Source: Desulfovibrionales bacterium (lineage in GTDB: Bacteria > Desulfobacterota > Desulfovibrionia > Desulfovibrionales > Desulfovibrionaceae). Taken from it: a stretch of 64,000 bases of DNA. Position numbers and translations under genes: made by a program. Positions 46,016 through 54,703 of this stretch are shown one piece after another. Location: positions 48,215 through 112,214 of the forward strand of contig JASGMV010000003.1 of assembly GCA_030156255.1 (NCBI GenBank). The letters are read 5' to 3'. Positions within the stretch are counted from its first letter, which is position 1. Each line of letters begins with the position of its first letter. The notes under the pieces were generated by a model. The model had not been told where the DNA came from. It did no database searches and was given only the letters and a program-made list of their open reading frames with translations.

Positions 46016-47359
46016 CTAGATGATACCCATTTGCCACAAGATGTAGACCACGGCCATGGAAGCGATTCCATTCACCAGGGTGACGCCGCCGTAGGCTATC
46101 AGCGAAGACCGCAACTCCATCTTGGAAAGCGAGGCGCATACCCAAAAATAACTGGAGTTCACGTACTTGATAATAATGGATCCCGCGGCGCCCGCCAGCA
46201 TGCCGGCTTCCGGAGTAAGACCGAGCGTCGGCAGCATCGGCGTGGTCAGCGAAGCGGCCGTGATCACGCCGACGGTGGTCGAACCGGTGATCATGTTGCC
46301 GACGATGCCCAAAATAAAGGGCAGGAAGATGCTCGGAACGCCGCTTGCCGCAACCGCGTCAGCGATGGTTTGGACGGCGGGGGTTCCTTTCAGAATGGCG
46401 CTCAAAGAGCCGCCAAGGCCGGTCACGATGATGATCATGGCGGAAGTTCTCAATGCCTCTTCGATCCAGCTCCCCGTAAACTCTTTCTTGTCTTTAGGAT
46501 CCTGGACAAGGAAATAGGAGGCGATAACGCCGATCAGCAAGGCGACCACGGGCCAGCCTATGAATGTCATGATCGAGCGGAGAGCGCTGCCCTCGGGAAG
46601 CAAATTTTTGGCGACACTCTGGCCGGCAATCAATATGAGAGGGATCGCAATGGGGGCATAGGCCTTCAGCGTGGAAGGAAGCTGCATCCCCTTTTCGACA
46701 AAGGATTCCCCGACAAACTCGTCGGAGGGCTCGGACTTGATACGCGGCCCAACGATTCTTGCGTAAACATAACCGGCGAGCGCGCCCCAGAACGTCACGA
46801 ACGTCCCCCACATGATGACCTTTCCGATATCCGCGCCCATCAGCGCCGCGGCGGCGAGAGGACCGGGGGTGGGGGGAACCATGGCGTGGGTAAGCTGCAA
46901 GGCGCCCACAAGACCGGATGACATGACAGCCATGTTGGTTCCTGCCGCGATGGCCGCACCATGCACGAGAGGGTTAAGAATAACGTAGCCCACGTCCGAA
47001 AAAATGGCGATACCGATGATGAATCCAGCAAATGTCAAAGCAAGCGGCATCTTTTTCTTGCCGACAAGATCGATCATTGTCTGCGTTATTTTTTCTACAC
47101 CGCCCGTATTTTTCAGAACCTCACCGATCAAGGATCCAAGCACAATGACCACGGCGATTTTCTGGATTGTCTTTCCAAAGCCAACCTGGAATGCCTTAAT
47201 AAAAGCATCCATATCAACGCCGGGAATCATGCCAAACAACACGATAGGAACAAGCAACGCCAGGAATACATGCCATTTTGACTTTGCGATAAGCCAAAAC
47301 AACAGTACGACCACCGCCGAGAAAGCGATTAATGTCACTGTTGCATTTTCGAGGATCAT
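46016..47359 (-). CDS. GntP-family permease
   Basis: 447 residues with about 12-14 hydrophobic segments. The N-terminal LIAKSKWHVFLALLVPIVLFGM and the later LTHAMVPPTPGPLAAA block match the gluconate/hydroxyacid:H+ symporter family (GntP). It should import a small sugar acid or hydroxyacid, presumably the substrate of the dehydrogenase, aconitase-like enzyme and aminotransferase that follow. GGAG lies 11 bases before ATG 47359, and the gap to the next gene is 79 bp. Confidence 0.88.
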   Translation of the reverse strand: MILENATVTLIAFSAVVVLLFWLIAKSKWHVFLALLVPIVLFGMIPGVDMDAFIKAFQVGFGKTIQKIAVVIVLGSLIGEVLKNTGGVEKITQTMIDLVGKKKMPLALTFAGFIIGIAIFSDVGYVILNPLVHGAAIAAGTNMAVMSSGLVGALQLTHAMVPPTPGPLAAAALMGADIGKVIMWGTFVTFWGALAGYVYARIVGPRIKSEPSDEFVGESFVEKGMQLPSTLKAYAPIAIPLILIAGQSVAKNLLPEGSALRSIMTFIGWPVVALLIGVIASYFLVQDPKDKKEFTGSWIEEALRTSAMIIIVTGLGGSLSAILKGTPAVQTIADAVAASGVPSIFLPFILGIVGNMITGSTTVGVITAASLTTPMLPTLGLTPEAGMLAGAAGSIIIKYVNSSYFWVCASLSKMELRSSLIAYGGVTLVNGIASMAVVYILWQMGII

Positions 47360-47483
47360 GTTTATCTGTCTCCTTACTTCTGGAAATTAATTTTGAGGTC
47401 CCGCTACCCTTCATCTATGAAAGCAATCTATATTCATCACCTCCTCACAATAAATTTTGATATCTCAACCTGATGCGCGAAAT

Positions 47484-47501
47484 GGAGGTCGACTGACCTC
47501 C
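47484..47501. promoter_or_regulatory. Palindrome in the transporter leader
   Basis: GGAGGTC-GACT-GACCTCC, perfect 7-bp arms, 125 bp upstream of the permease start and downstream of the predicted transcription start, so it would be in the mRNA leader. It may be an operator or an RNA hairpin; its GGAGG is not near any start codon. Confidence 0.45.
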
Positions 47502-47540
47502 GCAGGGAAAGGGGCCATTGCATTATGTAGCAAATTTTAT

Positions 47541-47556
47541 TGCGAGAAGCATACCA
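47541..47556 (-). promoter_or_regulatory. Sigma-54-like (-24/-12) promoter of the permease operon
   Basis: Read on the minus strand, TGGTATG-CTTC-TCGCA fits the consensus TGGCACG-N4-TTGCW in GG and GC position and spacing, with three mismatches elsewhere. Transcription would start near 47530, leaving a leader of about 170 nt. Confidence 0.5.
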
Positions 47557-47696
47557 CTGGGATAGAGTCAGGGACCGTCATTCTTCAATTGAAAAATTTC
47601 TTTATTTAATTGAGGAGTTAGCCAGGTATAAAATTCTCCTTCAGACGCCTCTCCAAAAACTGTGGTTCGTTTTCCTTCCGTAACGTGTTCCTTTTT

Positions 47697-47734
47697 TGTT
47701 TCAACTATGAAACATTGTTCCAATGATGAAACAA
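47697..47734. promoter_or_regulatory. Tandem palindromes, candidate activator binding sites
   Basis: TGTTTCA-ACTA-TGAAACA (47697-47714) is a perfect inverted repeat. Directly next to it, TTGTTCCA-ATGA-TGAAACAA (47715-47734) is the same motif with one mismatch. They lie about 140-190 bp upstream of the sigma-54-like promoter. Adjacent copies of a TGAAACA-type site suit a Fis-HTH enhancer-binding protein such as the one at 36961-38916. Confidence 0.65.
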
Positions 47735-48190
47735 GGCTGTAACCCGTCTGTAAACCAACCCTCGGGGTAGAAATTTCGGAGAGGCTGTCAGGAAAAAAGG
47801 CGGGTACGCGGAGACCCGGATCCGTCGAATGCTCCAAGGAAGGGGAGAATGGACACGGGCGCGGCGTGGCCGGTCCGTCGGCTGCGGCAAGTAGCAATAT
47901 GGCGGGATAAAGATAGAAATCTGCGTTCAGTTCGATGATGCGCCGCAGTGGACGCCCGCGCAAGCCGCGAAGCGATGCAGGCCGCCCCGTTTCACGAAAT
48001 TCAGGAGGAGAAGCGCGGCTTCCCCGTGAATTCCTTCCAACAGAACGGACGCGCATGTCCTGCGCGCAGAGAGCGATTCCGAATTGAAGCGCGCCATCGC
48101 CTCGATTGCTCCGCAGCGCTCCAAGCGCCGGCGAAAATCAGGACGACAGGCGCTTCGATGAAGAACGCCGGGAACGGTTACGTCCGCGGC
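47735..48190. other. 456-bp gap without a recognisable gene
   Basis: Both strands have open frames (for example minus 47927-48124), but they lack ribosome sites and similarity to anything I know. The composition is close to coding DNA, so this may be the worn remnant of a gene. Confidence 0.3.
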
Positions 48191-48610
48191 TCAAATGACG
48201 TAGCGCGCCCCCACGCCCGGCGTCGGGTGCGACGCGTGGTACTGGCAAATCAGCCACTGCGCGTCCCTCTTCTCCAACACGCCCGTCGCCCTGGTGATCA
48301 GGTTCAGCGTGGACTCGGCGTCCAGGGGGATTGCGCAATGCAGCTCCGAGGAGAACCAGGCGACCGTCTCCCGGCAGGTGACGCTGATCCAGGAGATATC
48401 AATTTCCATGCGGCGCCATTCCCCCCCTTGCGAGCGCTCCAGACTTTCACGAATGGAGTCGAGGCCCACCACTTTCTCGTCTCGATTTGCACCGAGAACC
48501 ACCAAGTCGGAGTCAGGAGCGAAATGCGAAACAACGCCGTCGATGTCCAGGTTGGAGTAGGCGGCGTATAACGAACGCAGATGATCCAGCACCTCTTTTT
48601 CCTTCTGCAT
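48191..48610 (-). CDS. NTF2/SnoaL-like domain protein
   Basis: 139 residues, one NTF2-like (ketosteroid isomerase-fold) domain: helix LDHLRSLYAAYSNLDIDGVVSHFAPDSDLVVLG, then curved strands including AWFSSELHCAI and RDAQWLICQYHAS. It most resembles the SnoaL/nuclear-transport-factor group used as binding pockets or in polyketide chemistry. Start at the ATG at 48610 with AGGA upstream; a GTG five codons earlier has GAGG and is an alternative. It is the last gene of the spike module, 131 bp after the PAAR-like gene, and may be an unrelated neighbour rather than an effector or immunity protein. Confidence 0.75.
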   Translation of the reverse strand: MQKEKEVLDHLRSLYAAYSNLDIDGVVSHFAPDSDLVVLGANRDEKVVGLDSIRESLERSQGGEWRRMEIDISWISVTCRETVAWFSSELHCAIPLDAESTLNLITRATGVLEKRDAQWLICQYHASHPTPGVGARYVI

Positions 48611-48741
48611 GCAATCCTGGCTCACAGGGACCTCGCAGTGGTAAATTAAGGATTCGCAAAAACGTTCGGCCGAGCGTTCCTCTCCTGCGCGGCGACGCTC
48701 CCGGACCGCGAACGCCAACCGCCCTTCGGCGGCGCGCCCAT

Positions 48742-49149
48742 TCAGCCCAAGGTCAACACCGTCACCTGGCTGGGGCAGGCGGTCATCCCCGGCGCATTGG
48801 GCAGCACGCCCATGGCGTTCTGGCCCGTGACGCTCGTCAGCCGCTGGGCCGGAATCCCGTCCGTGAAGATGGTGATGCACCCCACCATGTACACGGACTC
48901 CCCATCGATGCGCAGGCTGGCGAGGCCCATCATGCAGCCGGCCTCGTCGCCGTTGCTGACCAAATCCTGGGAAAGCTGCGTGATGGCGGGCATGCAACAG
49001 ATCAAAACATTGTCGGCCGAGGGTTCGGTGGTGGCCGTGGTGGCGATGTCCGCGTACGGGATCGGCACGGGCGCGCCCGCAGCGGCCGGCGTGTTGCAGG
49101 TGTCCGGAAAGGCCGTGTTCATTCCCGGCCCCTGGGTGAGCATGAACAT
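48742..49149 (-). CDS. PAAR-like protein (DUF4150), type VI spike tip
   Basis: 135 residues with the DUF4150 pattern of PVPIPYADIA near residue 27, the motif SNGDEAGCMMG near residue 65 and a C-terminal SVTGQNAMGVLPNAPGM. Such proteins cap VgrG trimers like PAAR proteins and often carry effectors; this one has no C-terminal toxin extension. AAGGAG precedes the ATG by 8 bases. It lies 30 bp after the DUF3540 gene in the same transcription direction. Confidence 0.78.
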   Translation of the reverse strand: MFMLTQGPGMNTAFPDTCNTPAAAGAPVPIPYADIATTATTEPSADNVLICCMPAITQLSQDLVSNGDEAGCMMGLASLRIDGESVYMVGCITIFTDGIPAQRLTSVTGQNAMGVLPNAPGMTACPSQVTVLTLG

Positions 49150-49179
49150 GCTGTCGCTCCTTTTGGCTGTCGCCGGCGG

Positions 49180-49845
49180 TTAGCCCAGATGGACTTCCTC
49201 GGCGTCGATTTTGACCACTTCTTCGGCCAGATGCGCTTCATTCCGGCTTTGCACGGCGTAGTCCTCCGCCACGACCATGCGGGCCGATCCGGCCGCGACC
49301 TCGTCGTGCTCCTCCACCAAGCGCACGGAGTTGCGCAGCTTTTGGGTCAGCCGGTCGAAAACGTGCTCCACGGCGCCGGCGGCCAGGGTCACGGCCTTGA
49401 ATCCGCCCGAGAGCAGCCGGGCGGCGACCGAAATTTTCGAGGCCTGAAGATGCACATCCTCCGCGGCCCCGGCGATGGTCGCTCCCACCAAGGTGATCTG
49501 GTCGCCGGCCGCGAGAGAGACGTCGTTGTCCGCCGCGAAAGTCAGATCGCCGGCGGCCGCAATGTTCAAGTCCCCCGGAACCTCGATCTTGGCCGGAGTC
49601 TGGCCGCGGGCCGCGCGCTTGATGACCGAGAGAACGTATCCGCGCCCGTCGGCCTCGGAGACGGCCAGCACCAAGTCGCCCTTTTCCGGCTTGAGCAGGC
49701 AACCATCGGCGCGCTCGCAGACCAACGCCCCGTCGTCGCCGGCGATCTTGTAGACGGCGTCGCCCCTGGACTCCACGCAGCTTTGCACCACGCCGTAGAC
49801 CAATCGAACGGACTCGGCCCGAAGATTCCGCGCAAGGTTATCCAT
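49180..49845 (-). CDS. DUF3540 protein, type VI-associated
   Basis: 221 residues with beta-rich repeats (SLAAGDQITLVGATI, DVHLQASKISVAARL), as in DUF3540 proteins found next to DUF2169 and DUF4150 genes. The regular pattern of strands resembles a short beta-helix or gp5-like needle. It overlaps the pentapeptide gene by 8 bases, and AGGAG is about 6-7 bases before the ATG. Its role is unknown, perhaps assembly or loading of the PAAR-like tip. Confidence 0.78.
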   Translation of the reverse strand: MDNLARNLRAESVRLVYGVVQSCVESRGDAVYKIAGDDGALVCERADGCLLKPEKGDLVLAVSEADGRGYVLSVIKRAARGQTPAKIEVPGDLNIAAAGDLTFAADNDVSLAAGDQITLVGATIAGAAEDVHLQASKISVAARLLSGGFKAVTLAAGAVEHVFDRLTQKLRNSVRLVEEHDEVAAGSARMVVAEDYAVQSRNEAHLAEEVVKIDAEEVHLG

Positions 49846-50908
49846 TCTTCTTCTCCTTTACGGGAGGAATCCAGTTTTCCGCCTCCTCCCGTTCTTTGTC
49901 ATGCCCCTGAAGCAAAACGTCGTTCGCTCCGCTCCAGTTGGTCTTTTTGTCGATGGCGCCGTGGAGTTGGGCCATAAAAAGGGATGCGCCGCGAAACGAC
50001 GCCCTGGTCAGGTCCGCGTGGGACAGGTCCACGTAGCGCATGTCCGCATCGTGGAACACGGCGTTGGCGCAGACCGCGCCCTTCATGGCCGCCGTCCTGA
50101 AATTGGCCTTGGCGCAGTTGGCCCCGCTCAGGTCCGCCTCGTTGAAAACGCTTTGCTCGAAATAGGCTCCGGACAGGTCCGCGCCAGCCAGATTCGTCTT
50201 GAGGAACTTGCAGTTGCCGGCCCTGGCCTTGCGTAGAACGGCTCCGGACAGATCCGCGCCCTTGAAGCTGCACATGCCCAGGTCTGCGTCCTCGAAGTCG
50301 GCGCCGGACAAATTGGAGGCGTCGAACAGCACGATATGGAAGCTCATGCCGGAGTAGTCCTTGCCGGGCAGCTGGCATTCCCGGAGCATCACCTTGTCCA
50401 GCGAGGCTCCCCGCAAGCGGGCGTTGGCCGCGTCCGCCTTGCGGAAGGAGACGCGGTCCAGGCGGGCGCCGGCGAAATCCGCGCCGTCCAGAGCCGCGTA
50501 CTGCAACATGCACTTGGTCAGCCGCGCATCGGCGAAGACGGCGTTCTCCAGCTTGGATTTTTTCAGGAACGAACCCCAGATATTCGCGTTGCGAAAGTTT
50601 GCGCCCTCGAAGTCGTTGTCGATCAACATGCTCATCTTCAAGCTGGCGCCCTCGAAGTCGGCCTCCTTGAAGACCATCTTGCGCATGTCCATCTTCTCGA
50701 TACGGATGCCCCGGAACCTGGCGCCGGTAAAATCGCATTTTTTGAACCCGGTGCGGTTGATGGACGCGCCGGAAAAATCGGCGCCCGTGAGATCGGCGCC
50801 CCAGAATCTTCCCCCGGAAAGGTCCGCGCCGGAAAGGTCCACTCCGCGCAGGTCTCCCTCAAGCGTTTTGTTGTCGGCGATGGCCTGGAGCGCCTCGGCC
50901 CGGTTCAT
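49838..50908 (-). CDS. Pentapeptide repeat protein, type VI-associated
   Basis: 356 residues, almost all A(D/N)LXX-type pentapeptides, which fold as a right-handed quadrilateral beta-helix. It begins with a short helical cap (NRAEALQAIADNKTLEGDL). The start at 50908 overlaps the previous stop by 4 bases (ATGA, 50905-50908) and has GAGGAG upstream. It resembles the C-terminal quarter of the preceding protein, so the two probably arose by duplication. Confidence 0.85.
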   Translation of the reverse strand: MNRAEALQAIADNKTLEGDLRGVDLSGADLSGGRFWGADLTGADFSGASINRTGFKKCDFTGARFRGIRIEKMDMRKMVFKEADFEGASLKMSMLIDNDFEGANFRNANIWGSFLKKSKLENAVFADARLTKCMLQYAALDGADFAGARLDRVSFRKADAANARLRGASLDKVMLRECQLPGKDYSGMSFHIVLFDASNLSGADFEDADLGMCSFKGADLSGAVLRKARAGNCKFLKTNLAGADLSGAYFEQSVFNEADLSGANCAKANFRTAAMKGAVCANAVFHDADMRYVDLSHADLTRASFRGASLFMAQLHGAIDKKTNWSGANDVLLQGHDKEREEAENWIPPVKEKKNG

Positions 50909-53900
50909 GGCAGGTACTCCTCGCGGTGGTGCAGGAAGGTGCGCTTGAGATTGGCTTTGTCGAGTATGGTGTCGTGCATCACGGTCTTGTAGAAATCCAC
51001 GGAGTAGAGGTTGGCGCCGGTGAGGTCCGTGCACACCAGCCGGGACTTGCGCAGAGACCCCATGAGCAGGTCCATGCCGGCCAGGTCGGCGTGCTCCAGG
51101 TTGGTCTTGAGCAGCCTGGCCCGCTTGGCCTTGGTCAGCCGGAGCTTGGCGTTGGAGAGGTCGCAGAGCTCCACCAGGGCGTTGTGCAGGGTCGCGCCGC
51201 GGAAGTCCGCTCCGGACAGGTCGGAGCCGCGCAGGCAGGCCCAGTCCAGCCGGGCGTTGCGGAAGTCGGCGCCGAGCAGTTCATTGTCTCCGGCCATGCG
51301 CGCGCTGGTCATGTCCGCCCCGGCGAAGGAGACGCTGCGGCCCTTCGATCCCTTGATCATGACCCGGTTGATGCAGGCCTCGCCGAAGTCCGCCCGATCC
51401 AGGCGGGAGTCCTTGATGAGAGCCTTGCTCATTTTGGCCTTGCGGAGGGACGCCTGCTTGAACTCGGATTTGCCGAAGATCGCCAGATGAACGTTCGCGC
51501 CGCCGAAGTCGGCCTTGGTGAAATCGCATCCGGACAGGGAGGTCAGTTGCACGGAGGCGCCGGACAGGTCGGCCTTGGTCAGGTTGCACCTTTTGAAGCT
51601 GACCTTGTCCAAGGATGCGCCCTGCAGCGAGGCCTTGGACAGATTGCATTTGTCCACCGCGCACATGCGCAGGCCGGCGCCCTTGAGAGACGCTTTGGAC
51701 AAGTCGCACTCCTGGACGATGGACATGTCCAGCCTGGCGTTGTCCAGCTTGGCCTTGGCGAGATTGGTGTTGACCAACAGCGCCTTGCGCAGGTCCGCAT
51801 TGGAGAGGTCCAGCCGCGAGAGGTCGGCGCCGGTGAAGTCCCGCTCGGCTAGGCTCTCGCCGCGCTCCAGCAGCTCGATGACCTGGCTTCTGGTCAGGGC
51901 CTCGCCCTTGTCCGGATCCAGTCCGGCGGCCTGCATCTCCTCCGGAGACATACCCGGAATCCGGTTGGCGTCGGCCATCTCCCGCAGCATCTCCATCTTC
52001 TTGCCCAGCCCGGCGAGCTGCGCCTCGCCTTCGGCCTCCAGGGCGTCCAGCTTGCCGGCCCCGGCTTCAAATCCAGCCATGGCCTTGTCCATGTCCGAGG
52101 CCTTTTCCGGAGAGAGGAATCCTTTGGACTCAAAGAATTTCTTACGGTTGGCCACATAGTCGTTGATCTGCTTGGCCAAATCCTTGGCCGAACCCGCGTC
52201 TTCAGCCGCCGCCTGCTCCAGAGAGCCTCCCGCCACGGAGTCCTTCAACTTTCCGTCGAGGTCGGCCATGGCCTTCTCGTGCTTCCCCGTAAGCTCCTTG
52301 ATCATGGGCTCATGCCTGGCCTTGGCCTTGGCCATGGCGCCCTTGATCTTGGCCTCATAGTCGATCTCCGGAAACTTGAGTTCCGGAATCCCCACTTTGC
52401 CGCCGGGTTCCTTCGGAACCTGGAAATCTACGGAGTGCTCCTCGGCGAACTCCTTGGGAAGGGCGTCCAGGACCAAATCGCGCAGGCCGTGTCCGGCGAG
52501 GGCCGCCTGGAACACGGTTTCACCCTCGGGCAGGTCCAGAAGCTTGGCGTTGGGAAAGGCCTCTTTCCAGGCCAGAAATTCGGGATCGGACGCCGTGGCG
52601 CCCGCGGGCATGACGATCAGGAACACGCCGGCTTCCTCGATCTCCTTGGCCGCATCCTTGTCGGGTTTGGCGCCGGGATCGGGCAGGGAGACCACGCCGC
52701 AGCAATCGCCCGTCTCCTGTTCCGCGTACAGGGCCTGGAGTTCGTCGGCAGTTCTGATCCAGTGCGCCTGCTCCGCGGCCGGAAACAGGGCCAAGGGCGT
52801 CTCGTCCGAGGCCGGGACCATCTCCTCCGCGCCCGGATCGGCCAGCTTGTCCAAGGGACCCGGCCGGACCATGAACCGATTCAGCGCGTCCTTGTCGAAG
52901 CGGGGCATGACCAGGCCGGCGGGGATGATAAAGGGGTCCTTGTCCGGGGAGACGTCCTCGACGCCCCACAAGGATTGTTTCTGATCCAGGGGGTCGGGCA
53001 GCACGCCCAACCAGGCGTGTTTGATGGTCTTGCGGTCGAACCCGAGTCTTCGAAGGCGGGCCATGGATTCCGGATCGCGCTCCAAACGCTTGCGGGCCTC
53101 CACCACGATGGGAAACCCCTGCTCGTGGAAGGGCGTTTTGGACCGCACGGGGAGAGCAAAGCCCTCCACGGGAACCCCGGCCGCCTTGGCCTGCTCGGGG
53201 GTCAGGCCGAAGGCCGCGAGGTTTTCCTTTGAAACGATATGGCTCGCGGCGTCATGAGCTTCGGCGGTCATCTCCTGGACCATGGCCGTGAGATCCTTCT
53301 CGACCTTGGCCGTTTTTTGGCCGGCCTTTTCAAAACGTTGGCCCATCTTGGCCAATTTGCCGCGCATTTTGTCGAACTGCTCCAGATCGATCTCCGCCTT
53401 GTGCCCAAATTGGGCGTGCAGCTTTTTGGCCACGCCTTCGAGCTTGTCCACGGCGGCCATGCTGCGGGCGAGATTGTCCTTGGCCATGCCGGCCATCTCT
53501 TCCGGACTGCGGGGCATGAACGGGGCCTCGCGCAAGGCCTTTTGGGTGATGCGCTCGATCTCCTTGGGCAGTTTCTTCACGTTCAGGGCGATCTTGGAAA
53601 GCTTCTTGGCGCCGGCCTCCAACCGTCCCAAATCCATTTTGGGCCGGCGGTCCAGCCTCCGAAGCTGCTCTTCGTGATAGTACTCGATGTCCTTGGGAGC
53701 TTCGTCCGACGCCTCGGTGCAGACCAGGGCCCTGGCCAAGTCGTAGTATTCGTCGTCGGCGTTCTCCAGAAGCCCGCGATAATGGACAACGCCGCGCATG
53801 ATGGAGGGCAGCAGGGTCACCGTGTCGATGTGCATGGAGACTTCGCGAAACTCCGTCTCGAACGTTTCGGGCTTCTTGAACCGGTCGTAGTCCTTGTACA

Positions 53901-54699
53901 AGGTGAAGAAGGCGCGGATTCGCTTGCCCGGCAGCCTGGACTGGATCACGGGCTCGTCGGGGTTCATGTTGGCGATCTCTATGACTTCGCCGCCGTTGAA
54001 CCATCCATCGACGTGCTGGTCAGGGGAGGCGGTGTTGAAGTGAAGGGGGTCCATGTCGTCCGGCATATTCGGCCAACGCGTCCTGAACCACGCCTCGTCG
54101 AAGGTTCCGGCCTTCTTTTGCCGCTGGGGCAGCATGACGCCCAGGGGCGCAAAACTCGCCGGCTCCGGATGGTAGGTCAGCGAACCGATCAGTTGTTTCG
54201 GAAGCTCCACCAGCGGTAGATTTCGGCGAACTTCGCCCGTGTCCAGCGCGACCGCGGTCTTGAAGCCCACGCCCTCGGGGTTCAGCTCGTATTCCGGCCC
54301 GCCGTAGGCGTTGGCGTAGACCAATGGAATCTCGCGAAAGGGTTCGGGGTCGGTGATGGCGCCCACCGGCGTCCAGTAGCGACGGCCGAAGACATAGAGC
54401 ATCTTCGCCGCGTCCCCGACCCGGACGGAGGCCTTGGACGCATTGCGCGTCTCGCCGCGCGGCGCAAAGCAGGAGCCGAACGCCACAAACTCCGCCCTGG
54501 CTTTGGGAAAGCCCATGTCCAGGCTCGCGCCCTTGGGAAGCTGGCCGGGAACGGCCTCCCAGAGCTCCTGCTCCTTCAGCAGCGAGTCCGGGTCGGCCAG
54601 ATCGAAAAAGACGAAGACCGTGACGCCGCAATACTGGCGGCCGGCGAAGCCGAACGGCTTCACCATGAGGGAATGCTGCCTGTCCTTGTAGGTCTTCAT
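50905..54699 (-). CDS. DUF2169 adaptor with C-terminal pentapeptide repeats
   Basis: 1264 residues. The N-terminus (about 1-330) is DUF2169 (MVKPFGFAGRQYCGVTVFVFFDL, VYANAYGGPEYELNPEG, QSRLPGKRIRAFF), a family used as adaptor for PAAR-like effector loading in type VI systems. The middle part (about 360-940) is helical and charged. From about residue 965 there are pentapeptide repeats up to the end. Start at the ATG at 54699, 5 bases after the vgrG stop; an ATG at 54711 overlaps it. The large helical middle part has no motif I recognise and could be a carried effector or a scaffold. Confidence 0.85.
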   Translation of the reverse strand: MKTYKDRQHSLMVKPFGFAGRQYCGVTVFVFFDLADPDSLLKEQELWEAVPGQLPKGASLDMGFPKARAEFVAFGSCFAPRGETRNASKASVRVGDAAKMLYVFGRRYWTPVGAITDPEPFREIPLVYANAYGGPEYELNPEGVGFKTAVALDTGEVRRNLPLVELPKQLIGSLTYHPEPASFAPLGVMLPQRQKKAGTFDEAWFRTRWPNMPDDMDPLHFNTASPDQHVDGWFNGGEVIEIANMNPDEPVIQSRLPGKRIRAFFTLYKDYDRFKKPETFETEFREVSMHIDTVTLLPSIMRGVVHYRGLLENADDEYYDLARALVCTEASDEAPKDIEYYHEEQLRRLDRRPKMDLGRLEAGAKKLSKIALNVKKLPKEIERITQKALREAPFMPRSPEEMAGMAKDNLARSMAAVDKLEGVAKKLHAQFGHKAEIDLEQFDKMRGKLAKMGQRFEKAGQKTAKVEKDLTAMVQEMTAEAHDAASHIVSKENLAAFGLTPEQAKAAGVPVEGFALPVRSKTPFHEQGFPIVVEARKRLERDPESMARLRRLGFDRKTIKHAWLGVLPDPLDQKQSLWGVEDVSPDKDPFIIPAGLVMPRFDKDALNRFMVRPGPLDKLADPGAEEMVPASDETPLALFPAAEQAHWIRTADELQALYAEQETGDCCGVVSLPDPGAKPDKDAAKEIEEAGVFLIVMPAGATASDPEFLAWKEAFPNAKLLDLPEGETVFQAALAGHGLRDLVLDALPKEFAEEHSVDFQVPKEPGGKVGIPELKFPEIDYEAKIKGAMAKAKARHEPMIKELTGKHEKAMADLDGKLKDSVAGGSLEQAAAEDAGSAKDLAKQINDYVANRKKFFESKGFLSPEKASDMDKAMAGFEAGAGKLDALEAEGEAQLAGLGKKMEMLREMADANRIPGMSPEEMQAAGLDPDKGEALTRSQVIELLERGESLAERDFTGADLSRLDLSNADLRKALLVNTNLAKAKLDNARLDMSIVQECDLSKASLKGAGLRMCAVDKCNLSKASLQGASLDKVSFKRCNLTKADLSGASVQLTSLSGCDFTKADFGGANVHLAIFGKSEFKQASLRKAKMSKALIKDSRLDRADFGEACINRVMIKGSKGRSVSFAGADMTSARMAGDNELLGADFRNARLDWACLRGSDLSGADFRGATLHNALVELCDLSNAKLRLTKAKRARLLKTNLEHADLAGMDLLMGSLRKSRLVCTDLTGANLYSVDFYKTVMHDTILDKANLKRTFLHHREEYLP

Positions 54700-54703
54700 C
54701 TCC

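Noticed and set aside
47501..47520. Second sigma-54-like sequence TGGCCCC..CTGC on the minus strand
   Set aside because: GG-GC spacing is off by one; the sequence at 47541-47556 has the right spacing.
47568..48056. Possible gene of about 160 residues on the minus strand
   Set aside because: Overlaps the tandem palindromes, has no ribosome site, and its composition changes halfway.
52279..54219. Open frames on the plus strand across the DUF2169 gene
   Set aside because: Shadow frames of a long GC-rich gene; no start signals or family motifs.
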